Of a DNA stretch of 64,000 bases, positions 58,512 through 64,000 are shown piece after piece. How positions within the stretch are numbered: position 1 is the stretch's first letter; the number at the start of each line of letters is the position of its first letter. Source of the DNA: Tetramitus jugosus. Lineage: Eukaryota; Heterolobosea; Eutetramitea; Acrasida; Vahlkampfiidae. Position numbers and translations under genes: made by a program. The notes under the pieces were generated by a model that was not told the origin of the DNA, searched no databases, and saw nothing but the letters and a program-made list of their open reading frames with translations. The DNA is taken from assembly GCA_937625935.1 (NCBI GenBank), contig OW569364.1, positions 124,001-188,000 of the forward strand. The letters are read 5' to 3'.

Positions 58512-61193
58512 CTAGCGCAGCAATGCTCCATGCCAGGGCAACAAATCCACACAACCGATCACCTTCTCTTGCTTCCAAAACACAATCACTGGAGTTTCGA
58601 TAGCAGATACTCGGCAATGCTCAAGACCTTGAAACACTTGATTCATCAAAACCTTGAACGAGATGCACACTCCCTCCTGCTTTTTCACTTGAATGCCCAC
58701 CACTTGAACAACTCTTTAACAATGACAGTTAGATGATCAAGAATAAATGAAACAGCTACACCAAGTCAACATACCTTCCATCTCTTAATCTTACAGTGGA
58801 GTTATTGTACGACCTTTGTCTTACATATGCAGCGCATCAATTGAATACCAGTCTTTTCTCATGTACTTGTAGTAGCCCTCCTCCTTTTTCTTCACTCTTC
58901 CAAACACATGCACCCCGTCCAGCCGAACACCATCAGAGCGAGACCCAAATCGTCTCTTCTACAAGGGTAAGTAAGAATTGGTTGAGTTCATTGAACAAAG
59001 TGACAACAACATTGATACTACTTACACTCATTGCATGTAACACTTTCACCGTTCCTTTGTGTGTCATGCAGTTCAAGCGATCTTCGAGATGCTGCAACAA
59101 GGGAATAGCCTCACAAATACCTTGATCCACTCGATACGTTCCGTGGATGGATCGAAGAATCACTCGGTTAAAACTCTCAAACGGGAATGCTGTGTAGCAC
59201 CAGAGAGGTCCATGCCTCTTCACAATCAACCAAATGGGTAAGAAGATGAACATTTAATGTAACATACCGATCACCATACACTTCCTGGAACTGAGTCACA
59301 TAATGTGTCAGCTCCATTTGTACTTTATCCAATTGTTGCGTTGACAGTTCAGGTTGAAGCAGGTCATACAGAGCATTGACCAGAATCATGTGGTGGTCAA
59401 AATAGGGAGTGTTTGCTGGAAACAAGTGTTTTGTAAGTCTCGATGTATAGAGCATGAACACAAGACACTCTGATGCTTTAATTAAAATATCGATGATGCT
59501 TGATGATTGATCTGAGATTTCGTCGAAACACAGATGGAAGCTGTTGCTGCAAGAGCAATTGATCGAATGACTCCCACATCTGCTTGCTCACTCTTGCTCC
59601 CAATCTGTCGTTATACTGCATGAGTGCCATGAAGAATGATTGTCAACAAAGAGTATGTGCCTTGGAGAATGAGTGTAAACAATGAAACGTCACATACCTT
59701 GGATTCTGTCCAAAGCTTCATCAACAAGGAGAATACTCCCTCCAGCAAATGCATAATATCAATACTTCCAAAACTTGTCCATTCCCAGTAAGGAAGCATT
59801 TCTGAGAAGATCGAAATACCAGTGTGTCCATTGATGACTGGTAGATCAGACCAAGCCACTCCTTCACTGAGTAGTGTTCGATACTTGTTGTACACTTCTT
59901 TCACTTGAGTCTCTGTTCTCAGGGAGTGATCAAACACAAAATCTTGGATCGTCTCAACAGAGGATAACAAAACCTCTTATCAATAGTGCAACCAGAGTGA
60001 TTGCAAAATCCACAGGCGCCCCTTCCACCGTGTTGTTGTTGCATGAACAAACCTGCTTTAGCCGGTAGATCGCAACAAGAGTTGATACATCGGAGCCGGA
60101 ACAACTCTTCTTTACCGTGTGCATCCTGCCCTCTAATACCTTGATCAGCCTTCTTCAATTCAGTTGCTAGCACCGAGAACAAAATGTTCGATGTTGGCTT
60201 GTTCTTGCCAAACCACACGCCACAGAAGATGACATTTTCAATCTTCATCCTCTCGTTGAAAGGCAGCTCGTTGCACACCATGAAAATGGGAATGGCAGTA
60301 ACGAGACTGCTCTTCCACTTTGTGGCACCGTCATAATTCACCAGAAAAGAGTAGCACCCTCTGGTTGTTGTCACAGGAGCAGCAATTCTCTTGTAAACTT
60401 CACCGTCATAAACATCACTAATCATATCAGATGATTTACAATGCCTCAGGCGATAGTGCTGGGCGAGAGTGTAAAACCTTTTGTCCACTTTCATTCTGTC
60501 AACAAACTGCTGGACCGGATTGTTCCAAAGGAAATACTCCATGGCACAATTCCTATTGTGCTTGCAAACACTGTTGCCCGTCACAAAATTGTGCTCGCGA
60601 CAAAAGTAAATCTTGTTCATTCTTGAGTGGTGAGCAAGGCACTTGAAAAACTTGTGCTTGGATGTCACTAGAGCACTGTTCTTGGGAAGAAACGTCTGGA
60701 GGAAGGTCAACGACTTTTCCAAACCTGACTTGCTCAGATTGAGTTGGACCATGAGATACAAAATCAAAGTATAAGCAGTATACAAAGAAATGGGAAGATA
60801 TTGACACACCTTTTGATCCCATAGTGGATCATCACTATGAATCGTGGAGATTCCATTGGTGTAATCATCTCCGATGACTGACCTTGATTCTTGCATCTCG
60901 AGCACGGGTCGAGCTTGAGCCAAGTCTTCTACATCAACGGACGAGAGTTTGGCTTCAATGAACTCTTCATCACCAAGCATTGGTTCACTACCACCAAAAT
61001 CAGTTGTTTGGCATTGGATAGAGGGCACGGCAGTGGTGATTAGTGGGCTTGGGTTCAGTGGAGTGTTGGGTGTTGTTTGGACTGTTGAGGAGCAACAATC
61101 ATATTGATGATCAACAAAGCTATATGTTGGATTTTCCAACATGTTCAACAACACTTGTCGCCTAGTTCTTGTTCTTGTCGTTCGATACTTCAT
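58512..61193 (-). pseudogene. TNP2-like (Transposase_21/DUF4218) transposase with three frame breaks
   Basis: Exons in transcript order are 61193-59698, 59615-59026, 58958-58825, a 15-base microexon 58789-58775, and 58713-58512; the introns are all GT-AG and keep phase. Landmarks are DMISDVYDGEVYKRI, VNYDGATKWK, LPFNERMKIENVIFCGVWFG, CDLPAKAGLF with CGFCNHSGC, SIDIMHLLEGVFSLLMKLW, NVHLLTHL, and HGPLWCYTAFPFESFNR. This order is that of the TNP2 transposase followed by the DUF4218-type helical part. The frame breaks near 59965, 59475 and 59225, so the product is probably inactive. Exon structure is otherwise intact, suggesting recent decay or sequencing indels at T runs. Confidence 0.75.
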
Positions 61194-61316
61194 ATAAATG
61201 GACGTGCTTGTAGGTTTTTTGAGTGAGAAACTTTGAGAATTGTGATTTATTGTATCCACGAGCGGCTGAAGTCGGAGCTTTGTCTTGAAGACGAAACACA
61301 CTTAAATTGAACAAAC

Positions 61317-62657
61317 ATGAGCACTAGAACATACAAAACTCTTCATGTGGAGAAGTTTTCATCCGCAGATCGTTTAGCTCTCATCACCTTCTTGTCACAG
61401 GACTCCAACAACAACTACAGCAAACTGTCCAAAAAACAACTGCTGTATGTATGGCTGTCCTCAAAGGACAAAGTAATACAAAAAAACAAGAATGAAAAAA
61501 AGTTTACTGGACTCTCGTATGACGATTTGGCCAAGAAACTCAAGGAGTACAAGGTAGAGTGTCTACCTTTTGTAAGACAACTACCTGTCGAACCATCTGC
61601 CAACACAAAGAAAGGGGCAACTTCTTCATCAGGTACTACTAACCTGACAAAATTCAAGCCATCACTCTTGCAAGACGGTAGTCGTGTCGAGCTGCTGTGC
61701 GCAGATGGAGCGCATTTTGGAAGTGCAAATATCTGCGGTGACATCCCCAGCACTCAGGAGGACAAAGTGACTGTCTCCATCATTTTCATTAATGCTCAGT
61801 TCGCCTCAGATTTTTATCTTCCAGAGGAGACAGAGCCGGTATGCGTTGGTTCTGTCGTCGGTTGGGATAAAGTTCTCATTGTAGACCAAGATGAATTCAC
61901 CAAGAGTAGTTCTAATGAGGATAGGGAGCGCTTTAAGCATGTGGATGACTTCTTCGATGTCAGAGGGAGCTCCCAAATCATCGCTCCTCCACCAGTGGTT
62001 CTTACTCAAACGCAAGAACCTCAATTGCGTCAATCAGATCAGGTGCCTCCTACACAAGATAGTGGGTTTGTCACGGTACCGGTGGAAGAATTTGAACGAG
62101 GCAAGGATGCACAAAGAAGATTGGTTGAAGCTCTGGAGAGACTGGAGAACTTGAAGGTCTTTGAAGCATGGTTCATGAAGACCCAAAAGACAGTGATAGA
62201 AAAGATGGCTGAAGTGACTCAGGGAAAAAAGGGCCAGTCACTGAACTTTGAAACTGGGTTCAAGTTCAACAACAAGTATTACAAAACAACTCCCGAGCAA
62301 CACCACAAGTTGAGTCTTTCCCAACCGAATGTGGTTCTCAAGGCCTTCTTGGAAATTGTCGCCTCCGATTGCCAGTTGGATTTGGTAAACGTGTCTTACA
62401 GTCGTCCTGGATACACAGGTACAGATAGGATTAGATTGGATCGTCAATTGGTAAACAACATTTGGGCTTGTGTCCGAAAGTCATTCAACTTCTTCATTGG
62501 TGCGAATGATGCTTCCATCACGAAAGCTTTGGGTAAGACATTGGCAGACTTTCACAAGGAGCGCCTGGTGAAGAAAGGTTCAAGTGAGGAGGTCATCGAA
62601 GATAATGTAGACGACGACGGAGTGGAACCTCCTGCCAAAATTGCTCGTCATCAATAA
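61317..62657 (+). CDS. Transposon second ORF (DNA-binding accessory protein, DUF8039/BEN-like)
   Basis: The intact 446-residue ORF runs divergent from the transposase. Residues about 115-185 (SRVELLCADGAHFGSANICG to VVGWDKVLIV) resemble a strand-rich module that I recall as DUF8039 in plant transposon proteins. Residues about 320-420 (LSLSQPNVVLKAFLEIVA, IRLDRQLVNNIWACVRKSF, ASITKALGKTL) fit a BEN-like helical DNA-binding fold. The N-terminus is a Lys-rich helical segment, and the C-terminus is acidic with a final basic patch. By analogy with TNPA-like proteins it may bind the subterminal repeats. Both domain matches are from memory and unverified. Confidence 0.65.
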   Translation: MSTRTYKTLHVEKFSSADRLALITFLSQDSNNNYSKLSKKQLLYVWLSSKDKVIQKNKNEKKFTGLSYDDLAKKLKEYKVECLPFVRQLPVEPSANTKKGATSSSGTTNLTKFKPSLLQDGSRVELLCADGAHFGSANICGDIPSTQEDKVTVSIIFINAQFASDFYLPEETEPVCVGSVVGWDKVLIVDQDEFTKSSSNEDRERFKHVDDFFDVRGSSQIIAPPPVVLTQTQEPQLRQSDQVPPTQDSGFVTVPVEEFERGKDAQRRLVEALERLENLKVFEAWFMKTQKTVIEKMAEVTQGKKGQSLNFETGFKFNNKYYKTTPEQHHKLSLSQPNVVLKAFLEIVASDCQLDLVNVSYSRPGYTGTDRIRLDRQLVNNIWACVRKSFNFFIGANDASITKALGKTLADFHKERLVKKGSSEEVIEDNVDDDGVEPPAKIARHQ

Positions 62658-62827
62658 AAGATTATGACAAGGTAAAACAATTTCTTTCTGTTTTTCTTTT
62701 TGGACCCATTTTGTTTTTTTTGTATTTGACGTGCCAACTTTTAAAAGTCGAATCGTAAGTGAGAACGACGCGGGAGAAAAAAAGTCGACGGTTCATCTAT
62801 CGTGTCAACTTCCAAATGTTGGTGGAC

Positions 62828-62842
62828 AAATTTTTACTCGGG
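62828..62842 (-). repeat. Right terminal inverted repeat
   Basis: The plus strand reads AAATTTTTACTCGGG, the reverse complement of CCCGAGTAAAAATTT. It mirrors the left end. Confidence 0.65.
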
Positions 62843-62876
62843 GTATCAATCAGTGTGAAAACAAATAATGAAGATT

Positions 62877-63932
62877 TTATAAATAGGTCGTGTCTACGTT
62901 GTGGCTGGCGACTAACGGAGGAGTAGCCGAGATAGGAACTTCAGGTTCCTTCAACTGCTCTTGTTGATACCATTCTACGGCAGACTTTCTGTACAATCGT
63001 TCGTGCTTTGGATTCTCAAGTCTGTTGTTGACGAGAGCACTAACCAGAGCTAGACTTACAATGATGTAAGAACTGAGCAACACATTCCTGCCGGTCAGAA
63101 TCTCAAAGAACAAATTGTAGAATTCGAAAATGGCCAGATAACCAAGTGCGACATAGAGTCTCTTCATAGACATACTCTTTCTCATTACATTTCGAGCTAC
63201 CACTTGAGGATGATAGACTGTCTGATACTCTGCCACTCTACTCTCAAATGATATCATGTGTCTGATGGCCTTGGACGCGAAAATGGCTCCAAACATGAGG
63301 ATGAAGCCCAAGTTAATAGAAATCATCTGGTCAAAGAATGATTGAAAACCATCTCCAGCAGCAGGCAAACCATTTGGAGGTGTCTTGTTTAGAATAACAA
63401 CCAACAATTTTAGAACAATTGTGGGAATGACAGTAAATATCAGCATGAACAATGTTAGAATGGTAAATAACAAAGCAACCCTAGCTCTGGATGCTACTAA
63501 GTATGGAAAATTAAATTCAAGAATATAAGCAGACTGAACCGGTGTTTTCCCAGAGTGCAATGCCTCAGTCTCAAGGCATGCGAATGCATTGTCAGCCAAA
63601 ATGTACACGTGGATGTAGGCCAGAAACAGAATGGTGAACCGACTTGTCAGATTGATCAAAATATCAGCCAAGAATCGAAAGACTCGACTCACTGTACTGG
63701 TATCTGTCATGTTGTTTGCTGCCACAAGAAAACCCAATTGTGCAATCTTTTGCATGAGGATCAGTGCTATGAGAATGCACGTTGTGACAATGATCCATCT
63801 GGTTTGGATCCGATTTCTCTTGAGAGATGTGAGACAAGTAATCCCAGTGAGCAACAAGAGAAATGTAAAGAAGCAAATGAAGAATCCATTTGCAATGTAT
63901 TGATACACATCTTGTCCAAACACTCGAGTCAT
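62877..63932 (-). CDS. Multi-pass membrane protein of unknown function
   Basis: From the ATG at 63932 the protein has 351 residues (an upstream start is only TTG). Seven hydrophobic spans are visible: FFICFFTFLLLLTGI, WIIVTTCILIALILM, FTILFLAYIHVYIL, VALLFTILTLFMLIF, INLGFILMFGAIFA, LYVALGYLAIFEFY and YIIVSLALVSALV. The loops between the fourth and fifth spans are long. Cytosolic C-terminus with polar residues follows. The order suggests a seven-span receptor-like topology, common among orphan proteins of amoebae. No signature such as DRY is seen. No function is assigned. Confidence 0.75.
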   Translation of the reverse strand: MTRVFGQDVYQYIANGFFICFFTFLLLLTGITCLTSLKRNRIQTRWIIVTTCILIALILMQKIAQLGFLVAANNMTDTSTVSRVFRFLADILINLTSRFTILFLAYIHVYILADNAFACLETEALHSGKTPVQSAYILEFNFPYLVASRARVALLFTILTLFMLIFTVIPTIVLKLLVVILNKTPPNGLPAAGDGFQSFFDQMISINLGFILMFGAIFASKAIRHMISFESRVAEYQTVYHPQVVARNVMRKSMSMKRLYVALGYLAIFEFYNLFFEILTGRNVLLSSYIIVSLALVSALVNNRLENPKHERLYRKSAVEWYQQEQLKEPEVPISATPPLVASHNVDTTYL

Positions 63933-64000
63933 ATTGTTGCTGTTGGATTGGTAATACAATACTTTAGTTTGAAAAATGAAGTGTTTGAACTGAACTACTC

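Larger units (their letters stand above)
58165..62842. mobile_element. Two-ORF DNA transposon (CACTA/CMC-like, TNP2 type)
   Basis: The left end reads CCCGAATAAAAATTT and the right end, reverse-complemented, reads CCCGAGTAAAAATTT, one mismatch over 15 bases. Subterminal palindromes GACTTTTAAAAGTC (58233) and ACTTTTAAAAGT (62737) lie about 70 and 95 bases inside the ends. Between them are a leftward transposase gene and a rightward second ORF that share a 123-base promoter region. Two bases (GT) flank both ends, but no clear target-site duplication is seen. The transposase class matches TNP2/Transposase_21 elements of the CMC superfamily. Length is 4,678 bases. The right end lies 34 bases from the neighbouring membrane-protein stop. 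Confidence 0.75.

Noticed and set aside
1-64000. tRNA genes, snRNAs and CRISPR arrays
   Set aside because: A visual scan for B-box, U1, U2, U4, U5, U6 and SRP core motifs found none, and no regularly spaced repeats were seen. A covariance-model search would be needed to exclude divergent forms.

Overview
The window looks like nuclear chromosomal DNA of a free-living amoeboflagellate, most probably Naegleria or a close heterolobosean relative. The reasons are tightly packed genes on both strands, moderately AT-rich DNA, CAA/CAG-rich leaders and Gln/Asn/Ser-rich tracts. Introns are few and mostly short, with GTATGT, GTAAGT or GTACGT donors. Complete 5S rRNA genes are scattered singly between protein genes. 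The genus is inferred from these traits; no species marker was seen.

Layout. 1-5.3 kb: the N-terminal part of a very large secreted or surface protein (beta-helix, fibrinogen-like, EGF and REJ-like regions) that runs off the left edge, divergent from a Rab32-type GTPase. 5.6-17.4 kb: a Ser-rich protein of unknown function, an archaemetzincin-type metalloprotease, ORC6, an unrecognised basic-tailed protein, an IQ-motif protein, a mitochondrial BAX-inhibitor-like protein (GHITM/MICS1), pyrroline-5-carboxylate reductase and a U-box/MATH protein. 17.6-31.3 kb: SCO1-type copper chaperone, DPM2, RIO2 kinase, an SLC35B1-type nucleotide-sugar transporter, a BEACH protein without WD40 repeats, two short-chain dehydrogenases around a thioredoxin-fold protein, a disordered protein and the branched-chain 2-oxoacid dehydrogenase E1 beta subunit. 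31.8-40.7 kb: a disrupted dynamin-like GTPase gene, a PB1-like protein, a CstF64-type RRM protein, deoxyhypusine synthase, cornichon, a conserved protein of unknown function and an F-box-like/SPRY protein.

40.9-51.7 kb is the accessory-looking part. It has three identical 5S rRNA genes plus a truncated antisense copy, a five-member region of unknown family genes (three tandem paralogues, one relic and a coiled-coil neighbour), a Ras-like GTPase with altered catalytic positions, a UBXD8/FAF2-like protein and an F-box protein fused to a Rho-like GTPase. 51.7-58.0 kb: a zinc-ribbon protein, a diacylglycerol-kinase-like lipid kinase, a GMC oxidoreductase, splicing factor SF1/BBP and an unrecognised gene. 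58.2-62.8 kb: a DNA transposon with terminal inverted repeats, a TNP2-like transposase carrying three frame breaks and an intact divergent second ORF. 62.9-63.9 kb: a multi-pass membrane protein.

The genes do not form operons and serve unrelated housekeeping roles: replication, translation, splicing, amino-acid catabolism, glycosylation, vesicle traffic and mitochondrial biogenesis. Three small-GTPase genes and a dynamin-like gene are membrane-traffic or signalling components. The most unusual items are the F-box-Rho fusion, the Ras gene altered at positions 12, 13 and 61, the tandem unknown family, the two-ORF transposon and the dispersed 5S genes with a shared upstream block.
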